Shown piece after piece: positions 1-6,618 of a DNA stretch of 10,418 nucleotides. Each line of letters opens with the position of its first letter. Position 1 is the stretch's first letter. Under the pieces are notes generated by a model. It worked only from the letters and a program-made list of their open reading frames with translations, ran no database searches and had not been told where the DNA came from. The position numbers were made by a program, and so were the translations under genes. This DNA comes from Bacteroidota bacterium (GTDB lineage: Bacteria; Bacteroidota; Bacteroidia; Bacteroidales; VadinHA17). Where the stretch lies: positions 1 to 10,418 of the forward strand of contig JAKLFN010000065.1 of NCBI GenBank assembly GCA_022711195.1. Direction: 5' to 3'.

Positions 1-35
1 TGATATTCACGAATTGGCCGGAAATATCCGCTCAA

Positions 36-67
36 TTTGTTAAAAATGAATTGTATAGATAATGTAA
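36..67 (+). promoter_or_regulatory. weak candidate promoter for the dnaN operon
   Basis: The 100 bases before dnaN are AT-rich. A TTTG at 36-39 matches the Bacteroidota -33 element, and TA-starting octamers lie at the right distance (60-67) or slightly too close (56-63), but neither matches TAnnTTTG well. The first 40-60 bases may be the 3' end of an upstream gene, since two frames stay open from the edge until stops at 41-43 and 60-62; neither short tail could be identified. The promoter reading rests only on spacing and base composition. Confidence 0.2.
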
Positions 68-100
68 TTAACTAAGAATTCAACTAAAACCACCGACAAT

Positions 101-1231
101 ATGAAATTTGTAGTCTCCAGCACCGAGCTCCTTGGTCATCTGCAGGCCATAAGCAGGGTAATCAGCTCTAAGAATACACTTCCGATCCTTGACAATTTCC
201 TGTTTAACCTGAGCGGAAATGATCTTGAAATAACAGCATCTGACCTCGAATCGACGCTGATAACCAGGATGAAACTTGAAAATACCCAGGGCGATGGTAT
301 GATCGCACTACCTGCACGGATACTTCTCGACACTCTCAAGGAGTTCTCGGCACAACCCCTCACGTTCGATATTAACCTCGAAACGATGGCTGTTGTTATC
401 AGCTCCGAAAATGGTAAATTCAATGTGGTGGGACAGAACGGGGTCGATTTTCCTGCTCTTCCGGCAATTAAGAAAGATAAGAAATTCTCTTTCACCATCA
501 ATGCCGACATTATGCTGGCAGGTATCAATAAAACCCTTTTTGCTACTGCCGACGACGAACTGCGGCCGGTGATGGGAGGTATATTCATTGAGGCTTCAAC
601 CGATAAAATTACATTTGTGGCTTCAGATGCACATAAGCTCGTCAGGTACCAGCGCAGCGATGCACATGCCGACGACAATGCATCATTTATCCTGCCCAAA
701 AAACCGGCTTCACTGCTGAGAAATATCCTTCCCAGGGAAGAGGGACCATTCAAAGTTGAATTTGACGATAAAAATGCTTTCTTCAACCTTAACGACTATA
801 AGGTGGTGTGCCGTCTTGTTGAAGGCAACTATCCTAATTACAACTCAGTAATTCCAAAAAATAATCCCCGCAAGATCACAGTTGACAGGGTGGAATTCTA
901 TAACACGCTGAAAAGGGTTTCAGTATTCTCAAACCAGGCAAGCAACCTTGTGAAACTTCAGCTAAAGGGAAACCAGATTACTGTGTCGGCACAGGATATA
1001 GACTTCTCAATTTCAGCATACGAAAGAATAAAATGCCAGTATGAGGGCGAAGAGATCGAGATCGGTTTCAAATCGGTCTTCCTTCTCGAAATACTTTCAA
1101 ATATTGCTTCACAGGATGTTATGGTAGAACTCGCCGATCCTACAAGAGCAGGGCTTTTCCTGCCTGCAGAATCAGAAAATGAGGCTGAGGATCTGCTCAT
1201 GCTGCTGATGCCCATGATGATAAATGCCTGA
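101..1231 (+). CDS. dnaN: DNA polymerase III beta subunit (sliding clamp)
   Basis: This is the ring-shaped processivity clamp that encircles DNA and tethers the replicative polymerase and repair enzymes. The 376-residue length is normal for the bacterial clamp with its three similar domains (roughly 1-125, 126-250, 251-376). The N-terminus MKFVVSSTELL, the ILDNFLFNL and ITASDLE segments near residues 30-50, and the C-terminal LLMPMM element correspond to conserved clamp positions; the MPM part contributes to the pocket that binds partner peptides in the family. The start is the first ATG after an AT-rich leader and fits the family N-terminus. It is the first gene of a compact run: the next gene begins two bases after its TGA stop. 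The E. coli clamp ends in MPMRL, whereas here the Arg is replaced (MPMMINA), which I believe is ordinary in Bacteroidota. Nothing suggests damage. Confidence 0.97.
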   Translation: MKFVVSSTELLGHLQAISRVISSKNTLPILDNFLFNLSGNDLEITASDLESTLITRMKLENTQGDGMIALPARILLDTLKEFSAQPLTFDINLETMAVVISSENGKFNVVGQNGVDFPALPAIKKDKKFSFTINADIMLAGINKTLFATADDELRPVMGGIFIEASTDKITFVASDAHKLVRYQRSDAHADDNASFILPKKPASLLRNILPREEGPFKVEFDDKNAFFNLNDYKVVCRLVEGNYPNYNSVIPKNNPRKITVDRVEFYNTLKRVSVFSNQASNLVKLQLKGNQITVSAQDIDFSISAYERIKCQYEGEEIEIGFKSVFLLEILSNIASQDVMVELADPTRAGLFLPAESENEAEDLLMLLMPMMINA

Positions 1232-1233
1232 TA

Positions 1234-2001
1234 TTGGAACTAAAGCTTAAACGTCCTATTGTCTTTCTCGACCTCGAAACGACAGGTCTTAATGTTTCGA
1301 CTGATCGTATCGTGGAAATATCTTTCCTGAAGATAAACCCCGATGGTACCGAACAGAGACTTAATACTCTTGTCAATCCCGAAATGCCTATTCCGCCAAA
1401 AGTTACTGCACTGCATGGCATAACGGATGCTGATGTTGCTAAAGCCCCTGTATTCGGGGAGATAGCAAAGAACCTTGCATCATTTCTTGAAGGATGTGAC
1501 CTTGCCGGCTTTAACGCAATTAAATTCGACATTCCGGTACTGGCCGAAGAGTTCCTTCGCACAAACACCGATTTTAACTTCAGGAAAAGACGATATGTCG
1601 ATGTACAGGTCATCTTCCACAAAAAGGAACAGAGAACCCTTTCGGCTGCATACCAGTTTTATTGCGGGAAAGAACTGAAAAACGCACATACTGCAGAGGC
1701 CGACACCGATGCTACCTATGAAGTCCTGAAATCGCAGCTCGACAGGTATAATGACCTTGAAAACGATATCGAGAAATTATCAGGACTCAGCTCATTTAAT
1801 AATAACGCCGATTTTGCCGGGAGGATCATATTCGATGAAAACGGAAATGAAATCTTCAATTTCGGTAAGCATAAGGGAAAAAAGGTTGAAGCAGTCCTGA
1901 AAGAAGAACCTTCATATTATTCATGGATGATGAACGGAGACTTTCCTCTCTATACCAAGAAAGTTCTTACTGAGATCAAACTGAGGACTTTCGGCAATTG
2001 A
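1234..2001 (+). CDS. DnaQ-like 3'-5' exonuclease (DEDDh), TTG start
   Basis: This is a 255-residue exonuclease of the DnaQ/epsilon superfamily, which removes 3'-terminal nucleotides using two metal ions. The DEDDh residues are visible: D13 and E15 in FLDLETTGL, D99 in GFNAIKFDIPVL, then H153 and D158 in NAHTAEADTDAT. A second region (about 195-255) contains FGKHKGKKV followed by a YYSWMM segment, resembling the small C-terminal domain of ExoX-type nucleases. The start must be non-ATG: no ATG exists in this frame after the stop at 1186-1188, and TTG at 1234 gives the expected N-terminus (CTG at 1228 is the other option). It follows dnaN by two bases, so the two are probably cotranscribed and translationally coupled, consistent with a role in proofreading or repair beside the clamp. 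I see no clear clamp-binding peptide. Whether it is the true polymerase epsilon subunit is not settled by sequence. Confidence 0.92.
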   Translation: MELKLKRPIVFLDLETTGLNVSTDRIVEISFLKINPDGTEQRLNTLVNPEMPIPPKVTALHGITDADVAKAPVFGEIAKNLASFLEGCDLAGFNAIKFDIPVLAEEFLRTNTDFNFRKRRYVDVQVIFHKKEQRTLSAAYQFYCGKELKNAHTAEADTDATYEVLKSQLDRYNDLENDIEKLSGLSSFNNNADFAGRIIFDENGNEIFNFGKHKGKKVEAVLKEEPSYYSWMMNGDFPLYTKKVLTEIKLRTFGN

Positions 2002-2010
2002 TTATTAATC

Positions 2011-2622
2011 ATGAAGATTATCTGTATCGGACTGAACTACCGGAAGCATGCCATGGAGCTGGGAAGGCCGCTGCCTGCAGAACCGGTTGTCTTTCTCAAA
2101 CCCGACTCTTCAATTGTTAAAAACAATAAACCGTTTTTTCTTCCGGGGTTTTCATCAATGATCCATTATGAAGTTGAGGTGGTCGTAAAGATCAGCAAGC
2201 TTGGCAAAGGAATAAGCCCAAAATATGCACATCGTTATTTTGATGAGCTGACTGTTGGTATCGATATTACGGCACGCGATATTCAGAACAGGAATTCAGC
2301 TGCTGGTCTCCCCTGGGAACTCTCAAAATGTTTTGACGGATCGGCTCCCCTGGGGAAATTTGTCGCCGCAGACTCCGTGGCCGACATAAACAACCTCGAC
2401 TTCCGCCTGGAGATCAACGGAAATATTGTGCAGAAGGGAAACACTTCCGATATGATATTCAGCATCAGTGAGATCGTGGCTTATGTCTCGCAATTTTTTA
2501 CGCTTAAGACCGGCGACCTTATATTCACCGGCACTCCTTCCGGCGTAGGTCCGCTGAAAAAAAATGATAACCTGGTTGCTTATCTGGGTGACGAGGAGCT
2601 GCTCGACATGATGATAAAATAA
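2011..2622 (+). CDS. fumarylacetoacetate hydrolase family protein (FAHD1/YcgM type)
   Basis: This is a 203-residue single-domain enzyme of the FAH superfamily, close in pattern to FAHD1 and YcgM. Family members are Mg/Mn-dependent and act on acylpyruvates or on oxaloacetate (decarboxylation or tautomerisation). The metal ligands appear as E54 and E56 in HYEVEVVV and D85 in GIDITARD; the 31-residue spacing from the first Glu to the Asp equals that in human FAHD1. Other hallmarks are GLNYRKHA at the N-terminus, GLPWELSKCFDGSAP, and the C-terminal FTGTPSGVGP. It is cytosolic, with no signal peptide. It starts nine bases after the exonuclease stop, so it is likely the third gene of the dnaN run, although its chemistry has no clear link to replication. 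It ends 13 bases before the stop of the opposing gene. The exact substrate cannot be told apart within the family from sequence. Confidence 0.93.
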   Translation: MKIICIGLNYRKHAMELGRPLPAEPVVFLKPDSSIVKNNKPFFLPGFSSMIHYEVEVVVKISKLGKGISPKYAHRYFDELTVGIDITARDIQNRNSAAGLPWELSKCFDGSAPLGKFVAADSVADINNLDFRLEINGNIVQKGNTSDMIFSISEIVAYVSQFFTLKTGDLIFTGTPSGVGPLKKNDNLVAYLGDEELLDMMIK

Positions 2623-2635
2623 GGAAGGATTTTTG

Positions 2636-3415
2636 TCAGCTTTTAATGACGTCTCTCCTGATCACCTCCAGGGCTCTCTCTTTGTAGAAATCGCCGGCAA
2701 GATTTTTATCGACAAGCAAAACATTAATAAAATCAAGAGCTTTCTTAACTGTCTTTGACCTCCGGCGGTGCAGATGACCCTTTTCGGGGTGTGTGTTCAG
2801 AAACGAGGGGCCGCTGTGCTTCCAGGAAAACCAGGGCATTATAAGTCCCAGGGCGTTCATCCAGGCATAAAACCTTGTTGTGCTTCCAACTCCATTGGAA
2901 CTGTCACCTTCATCCTGCAGTTCATCATGTACCAGATTGCCGATATATCCCTTTTTCTGATATGAAGCCAGCTGCCTGTACAGTCGCGAACCTGTCGACA
3001 CCATGCTTGCCCCCAGGGCAAGATGAAAAGGTTTTTTGAAAACCAGCTTTTCCCTGTTTTTTTCAGCCAGGTAACATGCAGTCTGTGCGGCCGCAACGGT
3101 TCCGCTGCTGGAAGCAACCATAATAAGTTGTGTATCAGGTGTATATCCGTTTGAAAGTAGCTGCCTGAAAGAATTTGAGATGATATGGCTCTGCTCAGGC
3201 CTCGATTCCGGCTTCTGCGAATTATTCAATGCCCACGCAACATTCCTCATGTTCGTTTTATAAGAGACTCCCTTAATTAATGCGAAATTCTCGCCCATTA
3301 TCTCACGCATCATTTTTATAAATGAACCTGTGAAAACATTGTACTTGTCGTCCCTGGCTTCCGCTCCCGCGAAAAACCAGACCATGACCCTGTGGTCTCT
3401 TTTTACGGAATCCAT
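2636..3415 (-). CDS. uncharacterised protein, possible alpha/beta-hydrolase fold
   Basis: I do not recognise this 259-residue protein by name. It begins with a hydrophobic strand (RVMVWFFAGAEARDD, from residue 9) that looks like the first core beta-strand of a hydrolase or Rossmann-like fold. A second strand, QLIMVASSSGTV, leads into an alanine-rich helix; A101-S102-S103-S104-G105 resembles a G-x-S-x-G nucleophile elbow with Ala in the first Gly position, making S103 a candidate catalytic Ser. Acidic residues (HDELQDEGD) and a His-rich stretch (THPEKGHLHRRR) follow in the order an Asp/Glu-His pair would need, but this is inference. There is no signal peptide or membrane segment, so it is probably cytosolic. 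It is monocistronic, convergent with the FAH-family gene and divergent from the Gfo/Idh/MocA gene. It could equally be a non-catalytic conserved hypothetical protein. The coding call is sure; the function is not. Confidence 0.82.
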   Translation of the reverse strand: MDSVKRDHRVMVWFFAGAEARDDKYNVFTGSFIKMMREIMGENFALIKGVSYKTNMRNVAWALNNSQKPESRPEQSHIISNSFRQLLSNGYTPDTQLIMVASSSGTVAAAQTACYLAEKNREKLVFKKPFHLALGASMVSTGSRLYRQLASYQKKGYIGNLVHDELQDEGDSSNGVGSTTRFYAWMNALGLIMPWFSWKHSGPSFLNTHPEKGHLHRRRSKTVKKALDFINVLLVDKNLAGDFYKERALEVIRRDVIKS

Positions 3416-3458
3416 TTCTGGAGGTTGAAAATTCTTTATTATTAATTAATTATGGAGC

Positions 3459-3466
3459 CAAAGATA
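3459..3466 (-). promoter_or_regulatory. Bacteroidota -7 element for the 259-residue gene
   Basis: Read on the minus strand this is TATCTTTG, an exact match to the Bacteroidota sigma-ABfr -7 consensus TAnnTTTG. It lies 43 bases before the ATG, which implies a leader of roughly 35-40 nucleotides. No good TTTG -33 element occurs at the usual 19-21 base spacing; the nearest minus-strand TTTG is at 3495-3498, about eight bases too far. The call rests on the -7 match, the position and the AT-rich context. Confidence 0.4.
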
Positions 3467-3539
3467 TTAATTCCGGTCTATATCAGGGTCAGCTCAAAAA
3501 CCTATTCCTTCAGTTAAAAAAACTTAATTGCATCACAGG

Positions 3540-3575
3540 TAACTTTAGTTGGGTGCAACACGATGAATAATTTTA
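3540..3575 (+). promoter_or_regulatory. weak promoter-like octamers before the Gfo/Idh/MocA gene
   Basis: Two octamers each match TAnnTTTG at all but the last position: TAACTTTA at 3540-3547 and TAATTTTA at 3568-3575. A TTTA at 3544-3547 sits 20 bases before the second and could be a degenerate -33 element. Either would give a leader ending at the ATG at 3623. The matches are imperfect and the region is AT-rich, so chance occurrence is likely. Confidence 0.2.
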
Positions 3576-3622
3576 TATCTTACTTCGTGATTCTGAAGTG
3601 TAATCTTAACCAGATAAAACCT

Positions 3623-4927
3623 ATGAAAGAAAAAAGCAAAGAAACAAGAAGAGACTTCATCAAAAAGTCTGCAGGTGCAGCTGCACTGCTCTCCATGCCG
3701 ACAATTATTCCGGCAAACGTTTTTGGCTCGGCCGATAAAGTGAGAGTTGCGGTTCTTGGCGTCAATGGCCGTGGAACAAGCCACATCGCCGGATTTATGC
3801 AGCAACCTGATGCAGAGGTGGTCTGTCTCTGCGATCCCGACCTGAATATCCTTGGCAAACGTGCCGATGAGTTCGAAAAGAAATATGGAAAGAAAGTTAT
3901 CCAGCAGCAGGATCTCAGGAGAGTTTTTGAAGACAAATCTATCGATGCAGTAAGTGTTGCAACACCGAATCACTGGCATGCTCTGGCAACAATATGGGCA
4001 TGTCAGGCAGGCAAGGATGTATATGTTGAGAAGCCGGGTGCACATAATATATATGAAGGAAGAAAGATGGTCGAGGCTGCAGCAAAATATGACCGTATTG
4101 TTCAGCATGGTGTCCAGCTTCGCAGCTCAGTGGCAGTGCAGGAAGCCATACAACACCTCAGGAGCGGACTTATAGGAAATGTATATATGGCCCGCGGCCT
4201 TGTCTTCCGCTGGAGAGGCGATATAGGCAGGAAAGGTCCGGGTACAATACCCCAGGGCCTTGATTATGACCTCTGGACAGGGCCGGCAGAAATGCTGCCT
4301 TATTCCGAAGACTGGGTACATTATAACTGGCACTGGCAGTGGAACTATGGTAACGGCGACGTCGGAAACCAGGGTATCCATGAAACCGACCTTTGCATGT
4401 GGGGACTCAATGTCGGACTGCCCGAAGTGATAACTGCAGGCGGAGGTAAATTCCTCTTCGACGATGCCAAGGAAACACCTGAACTGCTGGCCACAACATA
4501 TTATTATCCTAAGGAGAAGAAGATCATTGAATTCGAAGTGCGCCCATGGATAACGAACCAGGAAAACGGAGTTGACGTAGGAAATATATTCTATGGAAGC
4601 GAAGGCTACCTGGTTGTCTACAATTACGACAGGTATGAATCATTCCTCGGCAGGAATAAGAAACCTGGACCGTCAAAGCGTGAGGGCGGAGATCATTATG
4701 CCAACTTTATCAAAGCTGTCAGGGCCCATGATAAATCAATCCTTAATGCACCTGTTGAAACAGCGCATCTGGCATCAGGACTTGCTCACCTGGGTAACAT
4801 AGCTTACCGCACAGGACGTACCCTTTACTTCAATCCTGCTACAGAGAAATTTGTAAAAGACAAGGAAGCTGATAAATATCTCACACGTCCGGCCCGCAAG
4901 CCTTTTGTTGTTCCTGATGTAGTTTAG
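3623..4927 (+). CDS. Tat-exported Gfo/Idh/MocA family oxidoreductase
   Basis: This is a 434-residue NAD(P)-dependent dehydrogenase of the Gfo/Idh/MocA family, whose members oxidise, reduce or epimerise sugars, inositols and related polyols. Residues 1-37 form a twin-arginine signal (ETRRDFIKKSAG, R9-R10, then an alanine-rich core), so it should be folded with its cofactor and exported to the periplasm. The Rossmann domain begins VRVAVLGVNGRG (GxxGxG at 46-51), followed by TPNHWH (114-119) and the family EKP motif at 136-138. The C-terminal domain has GNGDVGNQGIH (D246, H253), typical of the Bacteroidota/Planctomycetes secreted subgroup and likely part of the active site. An in-frame ATG at 3563 would add 20 residues ahead of the Tat motif; I prefer 3623 because it places the twin Arg at the usual distance from the start. 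Its stop overlaps that of the convergent amidase. The substrate is unknown; no sugar transporter or glycosidase gene is visible nearby. Confidence 0.93.
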   Translation: MKEKSKETRRDFIKKSAGAAALLSMPTIIPANVFGSADKVRVAVLGVNGRGTSHIAGFMQQPDAEVVCLCDPDLNILGKRADEFEKKYGKKVIQQQDLRRVFEDKSIDAVSVATPNHWHALATIWACQAGKDVYVEKPGAHNIYEGRKMVEAAAKYDRIVQHGVQLRSSVAVQEAIQHLRSGLIGNVYMARGLVFRWRGDIGRKGPGTIPQGLDYDLWTGPAEMLPYSEDWVHYNWHWQWNYGNGDVGNQGIHETDLCMWGLNVGLPEVITAGGGKFLFDDAKETPELLATTYYYPKEKKIIEFEVRPWITNQENGVDVGNIFYGSEGYLVVYNYDRYESFLGRNKKPGPSKREGGDHYANFIKAVRAHDKSILNAPVETAHLASGLAHLGNIAYRTGRTLYFNPATEKFVKDKEADKYLTRPARKPFVVPDVV

Positions 4928-6516
4928 TCTGTTACAAGATATTCAGGAGCTTTACGATATCTGGTTGCCTGCTCGAAAGAGTAGGCAACCTCTATTAATA
5001 CCGGTTCACTCCAGGCTCTGCCAACAAAGCTGATGCCCACAGGCATGTTTTCGATGAATCCCATCGGTACAGTGATAGAGGGGTATCCAGCGATCGCTGC
5101 CAGCGAAGAACTCCCTCCTGTATAATGATCTCCATTCAGAAGGTCTGTCTTCCAGGCAGGCGATCCTGTCGGCAGTATGATGGCATCGAGCTTATGAGTG
5201 TCCATCATCTTGTCGATTCCTTCTTCCCTTGTTGCTTTACGGCATTTCTCAAGGGCTGAAAGATATTCCGGCGAAGTGAGATCGCCCTTCTTCTCGGCAT
5301 CAATAAGTATCTTCTGGTCGAAATATTTAAGTTCGATGATATCCTTTTTGTTGAATTCAATAAGGTCGCTGAGCGTTTTAACCGGAACATCGCCGCCCAG
5401 GGCTGCGAAATATTTATTCAGCCCGTCCTTGAATTCGTAAAGAAGGACCTGGAGCTCCGCATCACTATATTCACTCTGTGGAGGGGCCTCCACATCCACG
5501 ATCACGGCACCCTGGGAAACCATGTTCTTTATTGCTCTTTCCATCAGCGAATCGACTTTGTCGTTGAATCCGCCTGAGTTTATTACCCTTCCGATCCTTT
5601 TTCCGCTGAGGCCCTCTTTCTTCAGAAATACTGAATAATCTGTCAGGAACTTCCCTTCCGACGCTGATGTCTTGAGGTCCCCGGGATCAATGCCTGTCAT
5701 GGCACCCAGGACGATTGCAGCATCTTCGACGGTTCGGCACATCGGTCCGGGTGTATCCTGTGTCCACGAAATAGGAATTATCCCGGTACGGCTTAACAAA
5801 CCCACCGTCGGCTTAATACCTGCCAGCCCGCAATTATTTGAAGGACAAACGATTGATCCATCGGTTTCGGTGCCTATTGCAGCCATACAGAGGTTGGCAG
5901 ATGCAGCTACACCTGAACCGGAGCTGGAGCCGCAGGGATTTCTGTCGAGAACATATGGATTCTTTGTCTGACCACCTACGCCGCTCCATCCGCTCGACGA
6001 AGTATATGCCCTGAAATTTGCCCATTCGCTGAGATTGGCTTTTGCAATAATCACCGCTCCGGCCTCCCTGAGCTTAGAGGCGATATAACTGTCCCTGGCC
6101 GCAAAGGAACTCCTCAGCGCCGTGGCCCCTGCTGTTGTAGGCATTTTGTCTTTAGTGTCTATGTTGTCTTTCAATATCACAGGTACACCGTGAAGAGCTC
6201 CTCTTATCCTGCCTTCAGATATTTCCCTGTCGAGTTCCTCGGCAATTTTTATAGCATCGGGATTTATCGAAATTATCGAATTAAGTGATGGACCATTACG
6301 GTCTATTGAATTGATCCTGTCGAGATAAGCTGATGTCACATCAGCAACTGAAAACTTACCGTCGCGATATCCCTGCTGCAATTGTGTTATAGTCATTTCC
6401 AGAAGCCATTCGTGTGCTTCCGTGCTCTCCTGCCGGCTGACTGGTCCATTGCAGGCAGCAGAAACCAGTACCATTACCGCCAGGCAGGTAATGTTTCTTA
6501 TTGTCAGGCTTTTCAT
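4924..6516 (-). CDS. amidase signature family lipoprotein
   Basis: This is a 530-residue hydrolase of the amidase signature family, which cleaves carboxamide bonds with a Ser-cisSer-Lys triad. The triad is visible: K116 in GVPVILKDNID, S197 in the PCGSSSGSG loop, and nucleophile S221 in GTETDGSI; the 24-residue spacing of the two Ser matches peptide amidase Pam and FAAH. The N-terminus is a lipoprotein signal: a hydrophobic core from about residue 9, ending in SAAC with C22 the likely lipidated Cys. The residues after it (NGPVSRQ) lack an acidic surface-export motif, so a periplasm-facing location is more likely. GatA, the housekeeping relative, is cytosolic, which argues against a tRNA amidotransferase role. 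It is divergent from the xdhC-like operon across 102 bases. Substrates of such enzymes range from peptide amides to aryl and fatty amides, and none can be chosen here. The start gives a complete signal peptide and fits well. Confidence 0.94.
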   Translation of the reverse strand: MKSLTIRNITCLAVMVLVSAACNGPVSRQESTEAHEWLLEMTITQLQQGYRDGKFSVADVTSAYLDRINSIDRNGPSLNSIISINPDAIKIAEELDREISEGRIRGALHGVPVILKDNIDTKDKMPTTAGATALRSSFAARDSYIASKLREAGAVIIAKANLSEWANFRAYTSSSGWSGVGGQTKNPYVLDRNPCGSSSGSGVAASANLCMAAIGTETDGSIVCPSNNCGLAGIKPTVGLLSRTGIIPISWTQDTPGPMCRTVEDAAIVLGAMTGIDPGDLKTSASEGKFLTDYSVFLKKEGLSGKRIGRVINSGGFNDKVDSLMERAIKNMVSQGAVIVDVEAPPQSEYSDAELQVLLYEFKDGLNKYFAALGGDVPVKTLSDLIEFNKKDIIELKYFDQKILIDAEKKGDLTSPEYLSALEKCRKATREEGIDKMMDTHKLDAIILPTGSPAWKTDLLNGDHYTGGSSSLAAIAGYPSITVPMGFIENMPVGISFVGRAWSEPVLIEVAYSFEQATRYRKAPEYLVTD

Positions 6517-6545
6517 ATTGCGGTTTTATTTATTGCCGGATTGTC

Positions 6546-6569
6546 ATTATCATGTAAAATTATGATAAT
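6546..6569. repeat. 8-bp inverted repeat, candidate operator between divergent genes
   Basis: ATTATCAT at 6546-6553 is the exact reverse complement of ATGATAAT at 6562-6569, with an 8-base AT-rich spacer. The dyad is 24 bases long with centres of the arms 16 bases apart, about one and a half helical turns. Its right arm covers the expected -33 position of the xdhC-like promoter, and its spacer holds a minus-strand near-match to the -7 consensus (TAATTTTA, 6562 down to 6555) that could serve the amidase. This would suit a dimeric regulator controlling both sides. No regulator gene is in view, and an 8-bp dyad in AT-rich DNA can arise by chance. Confidence 0.35.
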
Positions 6570-6590
6570 TCACCGTTTTTCATATATTTG
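6560..6590 (+). promoter_or_regulatory. Bacteroidota-type promoter of the xdhC-like operon
   Basis: TATATTTG at 6583-6590 is an exact match to the -7 consensus TAnnTTTG. Upstream at the expected 19-21 base spacing is TTAT (6560-6563), a partial match to the -33 TTTG. Transcription would begin near 6597, giving a leader of about 22 nucleotides before the ATG at 6619. A GGAG at 6607-6610 lies eight bases before that ATG and fits a ribosome binding site. Together these support the start at 6619 over longer open-frame versions. Confidence 0.5.
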
Positions 6591-6618
6591 TTTAGAACGA
6601 AAAAGTGGAGCTCAGACC

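Noticed and set aside
1..62. C-terminus of an upstream gene
   Set aside because: Two + frames are open from the edge, ending at 41-43 and 60-62, but 13 to 19 codons are too few to choose between them or to identify a product.
136..786. 216-codon open frame on the minus strand inside dnaN
   Set aside because: It lies fully antisense to a strongly conserved clamp gene, its translation is rich in Ser and low in family-like motifs, and it has no separate promoter or homology that I recognise.
2600..2660. Bidirectional terminator between the FAH-family gene and the convergent 259-residue gene
   Set aside because: Only 13 bases separate the genes, and although a run of T occurs at 2630-2634 I could find no stable stem before it.
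3563..3622. Longer start for the Gfo/Idh/MocA oxidoreductase
   Set aside because: It would put 20 residues with a hydrophobic stretch ahead of the RR motif, whereas starting at 3623 gives a normal Tat signal.
3545..4108. 187-codon minus-strand frame opposite the Gfo/Idh/MocA gene
   Set aside because: It is Cys-rich, as expected from the antisense of this coding frame, and overlaps the Tat signal and Rossmann domain, which are clearly real on the + strand.
6382..6618. N-terminal extension of the XdhC-like gene
   Set aside because: The extra 79 codons overlap the amidase signal peptide on the other strand and precede a consensus -7 element at 6583-6590; the family N-terminus begins at 6619.
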